DNA of 64,000 nucleotides from Endozoicomonas sp. Mp262 (GTDB taxonomy: Bacteria; Pseudomonadota; Gammaproteobacteria; Pseudomonadales; Endozoicomonadaceae), in NCBI RefSeq assembly GCF_025643335.1, contig NZ_CP092489.1, forward strand, positions 443,501 through 507,500. Reading direction: 5' to 3'. The number at the start of each line of letters is the position of its first letter. The stretch's first letter is position 1. Of the stretch, positions 55,972 to 63,951 are shown piece after piece. Under the pieces are notes generated by a model. That model worked only from the letters and a program-made list of their open reading frames with translations. It did not search any database and was not told the origin of the DNA. Made by a program: the position numbers and the translations under genes.

Positions 55972-57495
55972 TTAAGAAGAGTTTTGATTCCATGGCAGCA
56001 GTTGCTCAATATCCGCCAGTGTTTTTGCTGCGGGTAGCTGGGTAAACACCTCCTTTAAATAGGCATATGACTCCAAGCCACAGGCTTTCGCTGTCTCTAC
56101 CAGACTGTACAGATTAGCGCTGGCATTAGCGCCTGCCTGACTGGTGCTAAACAGCCATGCTTTACGCCCGATGACAAAGGGGCGAATGGCGTTTTCTGCC
56201 AGATTATTGTCCATGCGTAGATAACCCTCATCGCAGTAGCGAATCAGTTTATCCCACTGGTTATTGAGGTAATTAAGCGCCTTACCCAACAGTGTTTTAG
56301 GGGGCGTTTGTGGTAGCGATTTATCTAACCATTGTCGTAGCTGACTGAGAATGTCCCGGCTTTTCTGTTGCCGGATCATTTTCTTTTCTTCACAGGAACA
56401 GTCTTTTATTTCCCGTTCAATACGGTAAAGCTTCTGGATATAGGCCATTCCCATATAAGCCTTTCCAGTTTTTACCCCTTTTTTCAGGCCTTTTACCGCT
56501 TCATTGAATTTTCTCCGGGCATGGGCCCAGCAGCCCTGGCTGATAATGCCTTCCTGTCGGCCTATGGCAGCATAGCCCTCATAGCCATCCGTTTGCAGAT
56601 ACCCCTTAAAGCCTTCCAGCAACCTGACAGGAACGGACCCACTCCGACTGGGATCATAATCAAATAGAATGACTCTGTGATCTGGAACAGGCTCTGCCAC
56701 CTGTACCCACATGTACGACAGGCTCTGTGCTTTCTTCCCTGACTCCCTCAGCACCTTGACATGGGTTTCGTCACAATGGATCAGCGGAGATTCAAGTAAA
56801 TGATCTCGCATCAGGTTGACCAGGGGCTGTACCAGTTCACCGCAACGCACCATCCACTGGGCTGTGGTTGCCCTGGCCACTTCAACCCCGAGCCGGTTCA
56901 GCACAAACTGTTCTTGGCGGTACAGGGGCAAGCCGTCCACATATTTTCCGGTGGCAATGTAGGCCAGCAAGCCCGGTGTAGCGATACTACCCGGTATGGG
57001 CTGGGGAGGCATGGGTGCGGTCTGGATGGAGCCTTCACAATGGCGACAGGCATACTTTGGGCGCACGTTCTGAATAACCTGAACCTTGGCGGGAATGATA
57101 TCCAGTTGCTCGCTGACTTCCTCGCCGATCCTGTGCAGGTCATGGCTACCGCAACAGGAGCAGACCTTTTCCTGTTCAGGGAGGTCATGTTCCCGACGAA
57201 CCCTGGGCAGGGCTTCAGGTAATGGCTTGCGCCCCGGCTTCTTGCGCTGATGGGCAGGGACTGTGATTTCTGCCTCTGCTTTTGCCACTGCATCAGGATT
57301 GTCAGGCTGGTCCTGCTCGGCCTCATTGAACAGGCCGAACTGATTGGCTGGTGCTTTTTCGCTAGACGCGCCAAAGCGCTGCCGGATCAGTTGCCGGATA
57401 TGTTCCTCAAGAGTGGAAAGCCTGCCTTGCAGCTGGGCAATGTAGGCTTTGAGGATAGTGGGGTCATCAGGAAGATGTGCAAGGGTGTCGTTCAT
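55972..57495 (-). CDS. tnpC: IS66 TnpC transposase
   Basis: The 507-residue protein is complete. It has an N-terminal leucine-rich helix (LKAYIAQLQGRLSTLEEHIR), the zinc-binding CSCCGSHDLHRIGEEVSEQL, and the catalytic domain with SPLIHCDETHVKVLRESGKK, LQTDGYEGYAAIG and YLRMDNNLAENAIRPFVIGR. The last motif has the Glu of the D-D-E triad. A truncated chimeric copy lies at 50911. Confidence 0.95.
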   Translation of the reverse strand: MNDTLAHLPDDPTILKAYIAQLQGRLSTLEEHIRQLIRQRFGASSEKAPANQFGLFNEAEQDQPDNPDAVAKAEAEITVPAHQRKKPGRKPLPEALPRVRREHDLPEQEKVCSCCGSHDLHRIGEEVSEQLDIIPAKVQVIQNVRPKYACRHCEGSIQTAPMPPQPIPGSIATPGLLAYIATGKYVDGLPLYRQEQFVLNRLGVEVARATTAQWMVRCGELVQPLVNLMRDHLLESPLIHCDETHVKVLRESGKKAQSLSYMWVQVAEPVPDHRVILFDYDPSRSGSVPVRLLEGFKGYLQTDGYEGYAAIGRQEGIISQGCWAHARRKFNEAVKGLKKGVKTGKAYMGMAYIQKLYRIEREIKDCSCEEKKMIRQQKSRDILSQLRQWLDKSLPQTPPKTLLGKALNYLNNQWDKLIRYCDEGYLRMDNNLAENAIRPFVIGRKAWLFSTSQAGANASANLYSLVETAKACGLESYAYLKEVFTQLPAAKTLADIEQLLPWNQNSS

Positions 57496-57535
57496 CCCTG
57501 AAGGATACCCTAAGGCAGGAAGACAATTCCCTGCA

Positions 57536-57892
57536 TCAGATCATTGACGTGTAGGTCAGCGCAGGATGAGGTTGAGGAGGACGAATGTCATAGCCATCCA
57601 GCAGTCGGTTGAGAAGATCACCATCAATATGGGAGGGCATGCTATCCCAGTGCCATTGGAACCGGAATTTCTCCAGTCGCTTATACCAGAGGACAAAGCC
57701 ATTGCGCTCCCAGTAAAGCAGCTTCACCTTGTCTCTTCCCCGGTTGCAAAACACAAACAGCTTGCGGTCAAAGGGGGACAGAGCCATCTCCTGTTCCACC
57801 AGAGTGGCCAGGCCATTGATAGACTTACGCATATCCACGGGCTCACTATAAAGGAATACGTCAGTATCAGCCGCTGGACGAATCATAGGCAC
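57536..57892 (-). CDS. tnpB: IS66 accessory protein TnpB
   Basis: The 118-residue protein has the family signature VFLYSEPVDMRKSINGLATL followed by FVFCNRGRDKVKLLYWERNG and FVLWYKRLEKFRFQW. It overlaps tnpA by 10 bp and lies 40 bp before tnpC, the usual IS66 order. Confidence 0.95.
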   Translation of the reverse strand: MPMIRPAADTDVFLYSEPVDMRKSINGLATLVEQEMALSPFDRKLFVFCNRGRDKVKLLYWERNGFVLWYKRLEKFRFQWHWDSMPSHIDGDLLNRLLDGYDIRPPQPHPALTYTSMI

Positions 57893-58188
57893 TGCAACGC
57901 CTGAACCAGCCCAGGCACTTGCTCGACGGATACCTCCAGCTTGATACCAGAGGGCAGGTGCATGACAACCGGAGACTGAGAAACAAGGTCAGGCTTTGAC
58001 ATCCCAGCAACAGGAATCAGTTTTGGCTGTGCAGGCCTGGTCATCAACTTTTTCTTCCAATAACTGAACTGATGGGGAGACAGTCCCCTCTGGCGACACC
58101 AGGGAGTTTGCCTTATGCCAGATTGTTGCCAGTCCTTAAGGTGCTGCTGCCAAAGCTGTCTGAGTTTGGCGGCTTCATCTGTTTTCAT
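57883..58188 (-). CDS. tnpA: IS66 accessory protein TnpA
   Basis: The 101-residue protein has the DNA-binding pattern WQQSGIRQTPWCRQRGLSPH followed by QFSYWKKKL, typical of the first gene of IS66 elements. It starts 76 bp inside the right end of the element. Confidence 0.9.
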   Translation of the reverse strand: MKTDEAAKLRQLWQQHLKDWQQSGIRQTPWCRQRGLSPHQFSYWKKKLMTRPAQPKLIPVAGMSKPDLVSQSPVVMHLPSGIKLEVSVEQVPGLVQALQCL

Positions 58189-58260
58189 AGTAGGGTTTCC
58201 TAAAAAATAGAAAACCTAACTTTTTTGATTTGGAGTTTTAAGGTGGGTTTAAATTGGCGC

Positions 58261-58650
58261 TTACTTTACGTTGACTTCGGCAGGCTGTATATCTTGCAAT
58301 AATTTTTGCTGCTGCTCATAAGCCTTCTCTATCATGCGGTTATGATCAAGCTTATCCCCCCACTCAGTTACAACTCCATCTGTTAGGGTGATTGTTACTC
58401 TATCGTTAGCAAGCATTTCATTATCAACAGGGGTACAGCCATAAACAACTTCTGACCAGTAGGATAGTTCTTCAACTTTTTTACCTTGATGCATTCTCAC
58501 GGAGGTTCTCTTGGGTTGCCCAAGCAGTTGTATAACATCCTGCTTGGTCATAGCAAGAGATAGCTTTGATGCTTCCTGCGCATAATTAATTTTTGTCGAG
58601 GCGCACCCGACAAGCGTGAGAGAAAGGATAAGAGTAAGAATATATTTCAT
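58261..58650 (-). CDS. BamE-like lipoprotein, C-terminus replaced at the IS66 joint
   Basis: The 129-residue product has a lipoprotein signal with lipobox LVGC (Cys16). The mature part begins with Ala-Ser and has the BamE/SmpA-like pattern LAMTKQDVIQLLGQPKRTSV. The stop codon TAA at 58261-58263 is formed by the IS66 terminal repeat (GTAAGCG), so the original C-terminus is unknown. It starts 92 bp from an attC-like site and reads away from it, as a cassette gene would. Membrane anchoring is clear. A BAM role is not implied, because this fold is widespread. Confidence 0.7.
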   Translation of the reverse strand: MKYILTLILSLTLVGCASTKINYAQEASKLSLAMTKQDVIQLLGQPKRTSVRMHQGKKVEELSYWSEVVYGCTPVDNEMLANDRVTITLTDGVVTEWGDKLDHNRMIEKAYEQQQKLLQDIQPAEVNVK

Positions 58651-58741
58651 GAATATGTTTGTGTGTATTTATTGACAAAAATGGAAGTGTACCAAAGTAC
58701 AATCAGCTTGAAACCGGGTATTTTTAGTATGAGTTATGAGC

Positions 58742-58801
58742 ACCTAACGCCTCAAACACCGGCGCAGCTTCGCTGCGTCCGAGTGATTTGACTTGTTAGT
58801 T
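58742..58801. repeat. attC-like integron recombination site
   Basis: ACCTAAC and GTTAGTT bound a 60-bp imperfect palindrome with an inner GGCGCAGC-TTC-GCTGCGTCC hairpin. The ABC ATPase gene stops 5 bp to the right, and the lipoprotein gene begins 92 bp to the left, both on the minus strand. Confidence 0.7.
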
Positions 58802-58806
58802 TTTGT

Positions 58807-60498
58807 TTAAACACAAAAGAACTTTTCATCCTCATCAAGAGATAAGATTACATTTTTGGATATCTTCTTGTAAGTTTCTTCTGTTATTTTATCTGATAGC
58901 ATTGACAGAATCTGTTGACCCGGGAGCTTCTTTGCTTCTTTGAAAATATCTTCAATCTGTTTTTTGTCAATATCCTCAATACTGTCATGAAATATAAAAT
59001 TTGGTCGATTCAGCTTTAACTCATTAATGGCATATATATATGCAAAATCAAAAGCAATGACTTCAGCTTTCTTCTTCCCACCCTCAGGATTAGTTGCTGA
59101 ATTATTGAGCTCTATAGAACAAATACCACTATCCTTATTGAATTCTAAGTCTATGCTGTATTCTTCATCGTGAAGACTTTTGGTAAGAGATCCTAAATGT
59201 GTATTGAATTTCTTCTCAAACTCATAAACATTGTTAATCTCTTTGGAAATAGCCTCAAGGATTTTTTTCAATTGAGCTTCAGCTTCAGTTTGATCTAATT
59301 TTGCCTTGGACTGCTGCTCCATTAGACCTTCTAACTTTCCAAGCTCAACTTTAAGCTCACCAAGACGTTTCAGGTTTTTAGTCACATTGTCTAAGCTTTC
59401 CTTAGACCTCATATCAGAAAAAACTTGTAACTTATCTTTCCGTATTGAACTGAGCTCTGCTTGAAGACCCTCAGATTCCTCATTCAATTTAGGCAGGTCA
59501 ATCGTAAGAAAGTGCCTCTTTTTTTTAACGAGATTTCTATGGAACAAAATAACTTCTTCAAGTTCTCTTAAGGCTCCATCAATTGCTACACCAGAGAAAC
59601 TATATATAGCTTTAAGCTCGTTGATTAAATAGCCATCTTTGTCTTTGGATAATAGCTCGACAGTATGATTAATATTGTCTACTTTTCGCTGTATTGATAG
59701 AAGCTCTTCGGTATATCGGTCTTCTTTTACTTGTAGTTCTGAAAGCCTTTCTATTGGATTCGAATATTCTGACGAGTATTCGAATGTTAAAAGGTTGCTC
59801 TCTAGCTCTTTAGCAATTGCCTTATGTTTTTTGATCTCACTTTTTGGCTTTTGCTCTTTCACTAGAGCATTGATTGAAGTGGAATTCCTTTTTCGTCTAT
59901 TAACCAGATTCGTTGCATCTCTTTTCTCTGTAAGTAGAGACGTATTATTGAAACCGAAAAGGTATAAAAAAAGTTCGCTGTAATCTTTTGGGCCTTGTCG
60001 TTTATCAAGAAACTTGGTCGTACTTAACATTCTATGACTGTCATTTCTAATGAATTTAGGCGCTACAGCTCGAACAGAAGGCCTTCTAGTAGATATATTA
60101 AAGATTTTATCCTGAATAAATGACTCATATCCCTTTTCTTCAACAATTTCACCATTTACCCAGAATTTAGATTCAGATTCCCCTCCAATACATAGATTTC
60201 GAGAAATTTGATTTATTTTGTTTGAGAAGTCAAAAAAGTTGAGGGAAGCAGTTACAAAGTTGTTCTTGAAAAGCGCTTCTATCTCAAGATTTGGCTTTTG
60301 AAACTCTTCATCGATGTAAATATTGTCTATGCTTCCTAGCATTAGAAAATCAATCACTCTTGATAATGTTGATTTTCCGACGCTGTTTCCTGTACGACCA
60401 GAATTTGGCTTGTTTGTGATGAGGTTAAGGCCTGTCTCGAATTTAACCAATCTTTTTACTTCGCTATTTATCTTTATTTCAAGGCTGTCAAGCTTCAT
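58807..60498 (-). CDS. SMC-like ABC ATPase with coiled coil (DUF2326-type, ABC-3C system)
   Basis: The 563-residue protein has Walker A at residues 37-44 (GNSVGKST, within SGRTGNSVGKSTLSRV). A long coiled coil covers about 200-430 (for example LGELKVELGKLEGLMEQQSK). The signature region is NPEGGKKKAEVIAFDFAYIY, and the Walker B region RPNFIFHDSIEDIDKKQIED. This layout and the N-terminal N-S-V-G-K-S/T form fit the DUF2326 family, the ATPase of predicted ABC-three-component systems in biological conflict. It overlaps the middle component by 11 bp. The role in phage or plasmid defence is predicted from the family and not shown here. Confidence 0.8.
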   Translation of the reverse strand: MKLDSLEIKINSEVKRLVKFETGLNLITNKPNSGRTGNSVGKSTLSRVIDFLMLGSIDNIYIDEEFQKPNLEIEALFKNNFVTASLNFFDFSNKINQISRNLCIGGESESKFWVNGEIVEEKGYESFIQDKIFNISTRRPSVRAVAPKFIRNDSHRMLSTTKFLDKRQGPKDYSELFLYLFGFNNTSLLTEKRDATNLVNRRKRNSTSINALVKEQKPKSEIKKHKAIAKELESNLLTFEYSSEYSNPIERLSELQVKEDRYTEELLSIQRKVDNINHTVELLSKDKDGYLINELKAIYSFSGVAIDGALRELEEVILFHRNLVKKKRHFLTIDLPKLNEESEGLQAELSSIRKDKLQVFSDMRSKESLDNVTKNLKRLGELKVELGKLEGLMEQQSKAKLDQTEAEAQLKKILEAISKEINNVYEFEKKFNTHLGSLTKSLHDEEYSIDLEFNKDSGICSIELNNSATNPEGGKKKAEVIAFDFAYIYAINELKLNRPNFIFHDSIEDIDKKQIEDIFKEAKKLPGQQILSMLSDKITEETYKKISKNVILSLDEDEKFFCV

Positions 60499-60712
60499 TT
60501 ATAAAAACCTCTGTTCCATTAATCCCAATAGCCTTAATTGCAAACAACCAATCTAATGACAATATAATGTGATCAATCGATACTTTTAGTTCTGAAGAAC
60601 AGTCAGTGAGTATCGCATCCAAGGACGAATTTTCCTCTGCCAATTTCTTTAGAATTTTTGCCCCGATACTTACAACATTTATTTCTGGGTCACAACCATT
60701 TCTAGGAATCAC
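60488..60712 (-). CDS. ABC-3C middle component, MC6-like
   Basis: The 74-residue protein has the pattern VSIDHIILSLDWLFAIKAIG with NGTEVFINEA at the end. This resembles the small winged-helix-like middle component 6 proteins that accompany DUF2326 ATPases (typical: F-x-x-A-L-D-x-L-F-x-L-G-x-I). It overlaps both neighbours by 11 bp, so the three genes are translationally coupled. The MC6 call comes from memory of the family, without a profile search. Confidence 0.65.
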   Translation of the reverse strand: MIPRNGCDPEINVVSIGAKILKKLAEENSSLDAILTDCSSELKVSIDHIILSLDWLFAIKAIGINGTEVFINEA

Positions 60713-61286
60713 AAATTGGATTCTCCATAATTATGCACTCAATAAAAGCATGAGCGACAACGACATTCACGCCCAATTCAACATGCTCTTTGTAAACTGG
60801 AGTGTTTTTTGATTCAAATACAGTATTTTTTAATCTTTGAATAATAAAATCCAAAATGAACTCTGAATTTTCTCTGATTTTAGCGATGTCTATATCGCAA
60901 GTTAGATAGTCGATTTCAACAGCGTCTAAAGCATGATAATATAAATCGTTTAAATTTTGCAGGATTGTATTTTTTCCAAAAGTTATCAGTGAGTCTATCT
61001 CGGAATAGGCTTCTTCTACTTTTGAGGAATGATCTAAGTATTGCTTTATGATATGACTTTTAGCTTTAAGATTATTATGTTGAATCTTCACAACTGTCTC
61101 AGAGGACGGGCGTCTTCTGCTTTTCTTAAACGTAAACGGCTTATTAGCTAATGACTTTAGCAATTCATTTATAGCTGAGCTGATCTCATATTCGGGTGAA
61201 TTCCCGATTATGATATTTCCAGCATTACGTTCAACTTGAACTGTTTTATTTGCAGGGGGGGGGCTCCCTTCATTTCCTATGGTCAA
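60702..61286 (-). CDS. ABC-3C third component, putative effector or sensor
   Basis: The 194-residue protein starts with a low-complexity stretch (NEGSPPPANKTVQVERNAGN) containing NAGNIIIGN. It continues with a charged linker (FTFKKSRRRPSSETVVKIQH) and an all-helical C-terminal domain (about 70-194), ending VAHAFIECIIMENPICDS. The helical domain resembles the C-terminal domains assigned to ABC-3C systems. No nuclease or other catalytic motif is visible. It lies 10 bp after the membrane protein gene. Confidence 0.55.
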   Translation of the reverse strand: MTIGNEGSPPPANKTVQVERNAGNIIIGNSPEYEISSAINELLKSLANKPFTFKKSRRRPSSETVVKIQHNNLKAKSHIIKQYLDHSSKVEEAYSEIDSLITFGKNTILQNLNDLYYHALDAVEIDYLTCDIDIAKIRENSEFILDFIIQRLKNTVFESKNTPVYKEHVELGVNVVVAHAFIECIIMENPICDS

Positions 61287-61296
61287 GATTCAGTCC

Positions 61297-61536
61297 TTAC
61301 ATGTCAATTTTCATGCCGCCAGAGTTGTTCTTTGTATAGACATTTTTCTGGCCGTTTTGCATAACACTATCCTGACTATTATCTACTGTTGAATTCTTTG
61401 TTATTTCACCAATTTTTATTTTCAACTGTTTATTTTTCTTTGATGTAATCACAGCAAACAATGTACTTCCTACAGTACATAGCCAAGCCAGCGTGACCCC
61501 AATGTCTGATTTTACAAATTCAATGAATGTATCCAT
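61297..61536 (-). CDS. Small membrane protein leading the ABC-3C operon
   Basis: The 79-residue protein has one membrane helix (IGVTLAWLCTVGSTLFAVIT, residues about 12-31), then a Lys-rich segment (SKKNKQLKIKIGEITKN). Its polar tail reads QNGQKNVYTKNNSGGMKIDM. This tail resembles the NAGNIIIGN stretch of the next protein and other short Asn/Gly repeats of conflict proteins. It is the first gene of the operon, 38 bp from the attC-like site at 61574. I do not know a named family for it. It may anchor the system at the inner membrane. Confidence 0.6.
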   Translation of the reverse strand: MDTFIEFVKSDIGVTLAWLCTVGSTLFAVITSKKNKQLKIKIGEITKNSTVDNSQDSVMQNGQKNVYTKNNSGGMKIDM

Positions 61537-61573
61537 TTCTATCCTTGTTGATAAATGATGATGTTGATGAGAA

Positions 61574-61654
61574 AACTAACGCCTTGCAGCAGCGGCGCGA
61601 GCCGAAGGCGAGCGTCCAGCCCCGAAGGGGCGATGCTGGCTGCGATTGTTAGGG
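61574..61654. repeat. attC-like integron recombination site
   Basis: CTAAC and GTTAG bound about 80 bp with nested hairpins (GGCGCGAGCCGAAGGCGAGCG; CCCCGAAGGGG). It separates the ABC-3C cassette from the repeated non-coding cassettes on the right. Confidence 0.65.
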
Positions 61655-61777
61655 GGCTACCCGCACCTGTGATAATGGTGATTGTTAGCCAATGGCCTTA
61701 CAGCAACACCGAACTGAAAAAGCTGAGGCTTTGAAAAACCTTGCCACTGGCACAAAACAGAAACCTAGCACCTTGCT

Positions 61778-62993
61778 CTCTGTAGGGGACAATTATCCCT
61801 AACTCTTACTGTCGCAATGAGTGGCTGGCCTTACAGGCTGGCCAAACATCTCAATATGAAACATTAATTCTGTACTGGATGAAGTACGGTCAAACAGAAG
61901 GCTTGCCAGCCACTCCAGTCCATATCGAAAAATACTATTGGCAAGGCGTCCATGTTTTAGCCTTTTGATGGGCTTAATTTCAGCACGCCATTCTCCTGTG
62001 CAGTAAGCCCAACAATAGGCAAGGGTTACAATTCCCAGCAGGCGCTCAATACGCTCTCTGTCTGACAGGTGTGTACTCTCCAGATCGAAACCTCTACCCT
62101 TTAAAGCTTGGAATAGTGTCTCAATTTCCCATCGCCTCATGTAGTCACCCAGCGCCTCCTGACCTGCTTCATTGCTGATAATGATGACGCGTTCCTGCTC
62201 TGAGCGATAACAGGAAAGAAATACACGAACACCCCAGAGTTCCCGTGCATGATTCAGATGCATGCTTTCTCCCACTTTCAGACTGAAAAATCGATACGCT
62301 TTCAATTTTTCCGTTCGATGGCGGTTCATTGTGCGGGTGTCGTTTGGAATGCGGATACGGAAAGGAATTTTCTGCGCTATCAGCCACTTTAACCATTTTT
62401 CACCCCGAAACTCACGGTCTGCGGTTAAATACTGTATACGCTCTGTACCCAGTAAGTTGATAAAACGCTTCAGCAGCGTGATTCGTTCCTCCATGCTGGA
62501 CATGCCCTTTTTGGGAAGGAGCGTCCAGACAATAGGAATGGCAGTGCCTTTATAAGCAATTGCCACCATCATGATATTGATTTTGAACTTTCCAAACTGC
62601 CAGTTGGAGCGATCCAGGCACACAATCCAGTTGCCTTCAGGCACCATCCAGTCAACAACCATTCGTGCCACACAATCCAGCTCGAAGCCTTTCCACATCA
62701 GGAAACGTTTGAGGCGCTTACGTCTGGAGTCTATTTCAGTGTGGTGCCCCATCGTTTGAGCTATACGGGACAAACTGACCGTGCCAACCTGTATAAGGCC
62801 AAAGATGGCGAGAGCCATAAGGTTAATACGGGATTGATGCCAGTTAAAAGAAGCTTTAAGCTGTTTTTCCAGAGAATGAGTATGCTGCACAAAAAGTAAA
62901 CTGCTTGAGGTAAAGGACTTGCAGAATACTGATTGAAAGCAGCTCATTCTCCCTCATAGATCAACGTTTACCTCAGAATTGTCCCCTACAGAG
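61778..62993 (-). mobile_element. IS4-family insertion sequence, 1216 bp
   Basis: The inverted repeats CTCTGTAGGGGACAATT lie at both ends. The 9-bp duplication CACCTTGCT flanks the element (61769-61777 and 62994-63002). It is inserted in the first of three 378-bp cassette units. Confidence 0.93.
61799..62947 (-). CDS. IS4-family transposase
   Basis: The 382-residue protein is complete. The first Asp is in WIVCLDRSNWQFGKFKINIM, the second in IQYLTADREFRGEKWL, and the Glu in YMRRWEIETLFQALKGRGFD. The last fits the IS4 signature Y-(2)-R-(3)-E-(6)-K exactly. The start may be one of several Met codons near the N-terminus. Confidence 0.95.
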   Translation of the reverse strand: MSCFQSVFCKSFTSSSLLFVQHTHSLEKQLKASFNWHQSRINLMALAIFGLIQVGTVSLSRIAQTMGHHTEIDSRRKRLKRFLMWKGFELDCVARMVVDWMVPEGNWIVCLDRSNWQFGKFKINIMMVAIAYKGTAIPIVWTLLPKKGMSSMEERITLLKRFINLLGTERIQYLTADREFRGEKWLKWLIAQKIPFRIRIPNDTRTMNRHRTEKLKAYRFFSLKVGESMHLNHARELWGVRVFLSCYRSEQERVIIISNEAGQEALGDYMRRWEIETLFQALKGRGFDLESTHLSDRERIERLLGIVTLAYCWAYCTGEWRAEIKPIKRLKHGRLANSIFRYGLEWLASLLFDRTSSSTELMFHIEMFGQPVRPATHCDSKS

Positions 62994-63195
62994 CACCTTG
63001 CTTTATGCTGGCGTGGCACGGAAGGATAAACACTAAAGCCGCTTGCCAGCAACCACTGAACCTGAAAAACAGCATACTGCCTGTGCTGGCATTGCAAGAA
63101 AACACTTGGCACATACTTTCACGCCAGCTTTGCACCCACCTGTTTCTTTCAATTTGCACGGTGTTTGTTGTTTTCACCAGTGGATACCCAAAGCC

Positions 63196-63257
63196 GCCTA
63201 ACGCCTGCATGCGGGGCGCGAACGCAGTGAGCGTCCCGCACCATGCACTTGTTAGGC
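63196..63257. repeat. attC-like integron recombination site
   Basis: GCCTAAC and GTTAGGC, both perfect core sequences, bound a 62-bp imperfect palindrome (TGCATG/CATGCA and CGGGGCG/CGTCCCG stems with an unpaired base). The palindrome extends 3 bp outwards on each side. Confidence 0.8.
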
Positions 63258-63573
63258 GGCTACCCGCACCTGTGATAATGGTGATTGCTGGACAACGGCC
63301 TTGCAGCAACACTGAACTGAAAAAGCTGAGGCCTTGAAAAACCTTGCCACTGGCACAAAACAGAAACCTGGCACTTTACTTTATGCTGGCGTGGCACGGA
63401 AGAGTAAACACTAAACCCGCTTGCCAGCAACCACTGAACCTGAAAAACAGCATACTGCCTTTGCTGGCATTGCAAGAAAACACTTGGCACATACTTTCAT
63501 GCCAGCTTTGCACCCATCTGTTTCTTTCGATTTGCACGGTGTTTGTTGTTTTCACCAGTGGATGCCTAAAGCC
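63258..63573. repeat. Cassette unit 2 (378 bp with its attC site)
   Basis: The unit is repeated almost exactly at 63636. The long frames across it on both strands run through the attC sites, so I treat the unit as non-coding. Confidence 0.7.
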
Positions 63574-63635
63574 GCCTAACGCCTGCATGCGGGGCGCGAA
63601 CGCAGTGAGCGTCCCGCACCATGCACTTGTTAGGC
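63574..63635. repeat. attC-like integron recombination site
   Basis: This is identical in sequence to the site at 63196, with GCCTAAC and GTTAGGC cores, exactly 378 bp to its right. Confidence 0.8.
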
Positions 63636-63951
63636 GGCTACCCGCACCTGTGATAATGGTGATTGCTGGACAACGGCCTTGCAGCAACACTGAACTGAAA
63701 AAGCTGAGGCCTTGAAAAACCTTGCCACTGGCACAAAACAGAAACCTGGCACTTTACTTTATGCTGGCGTGGCACGGAAGAGTAAACACTAAACCCGCTT
63801 GCCAGCAACCACTGAACCTGAAAAACAGCATACTGCCTTTGCTGGCATTGCAAGAAAACACTTGGCACATACTTTCATGCCAGCTTTGCACCCATCTGTT
63901 TCTTTCGATTTGCACGGTGTTTGTTGTTTTCACCAGTGGATGCCTAAAGCC
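63636..63951. repeat. Cassette unit 3
   Basis: This is the same sequence as unit 2. It ends in an attC site that differs inside from the previous two. Confidence 0.7.

Larger units (their letters stand above)
55944..58264 (-). mobile_element. IS66-family element, complete, 2321 bp
   Basis: The ends GTAAGCGATTAATTAA and, inverted, GTAAGCGCCAATTTAA delimit an element with tnpA, tnpB and tnpC. There is no 8-bp target duplication: the left flank is ISKra4 sequence (TTGCCAGAC) and the right flank a lipoprotein gene (TTTACGTT). The element therefore sits at a recombination joint. Confidence 0.9.
61655..63192. repeat. Cassette unit 1 (non-coding), split by IS4
   Basis: Outside the IS4 element this sequence matches the 378-bp units at 63258 and 63636, with about 5-10% differences. 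It begins after the attC-like site with GGCTACCCGCACCTGTGATA. No gene is supported on either strand. Confidence 0.7.

Noticed and set aside
56800-57222. Plus-strand frames opposite IS66 tnpC
   Set aside because: The same shadow frames occur opposite the truncated tnpC copy and have no independent support.
63376-63690. Minus-strand frame of 104 codons in the same units
   Set aside because: It also crosses an attC-like site and reflects the open composition of the repeat.
63344-63715. Plus-strand frame of 123 codons across the 378-bp units
   Set aside because: It runs straight through an attC-like site and into the next unit, lacks a ribosome site and has no recognisable domain.
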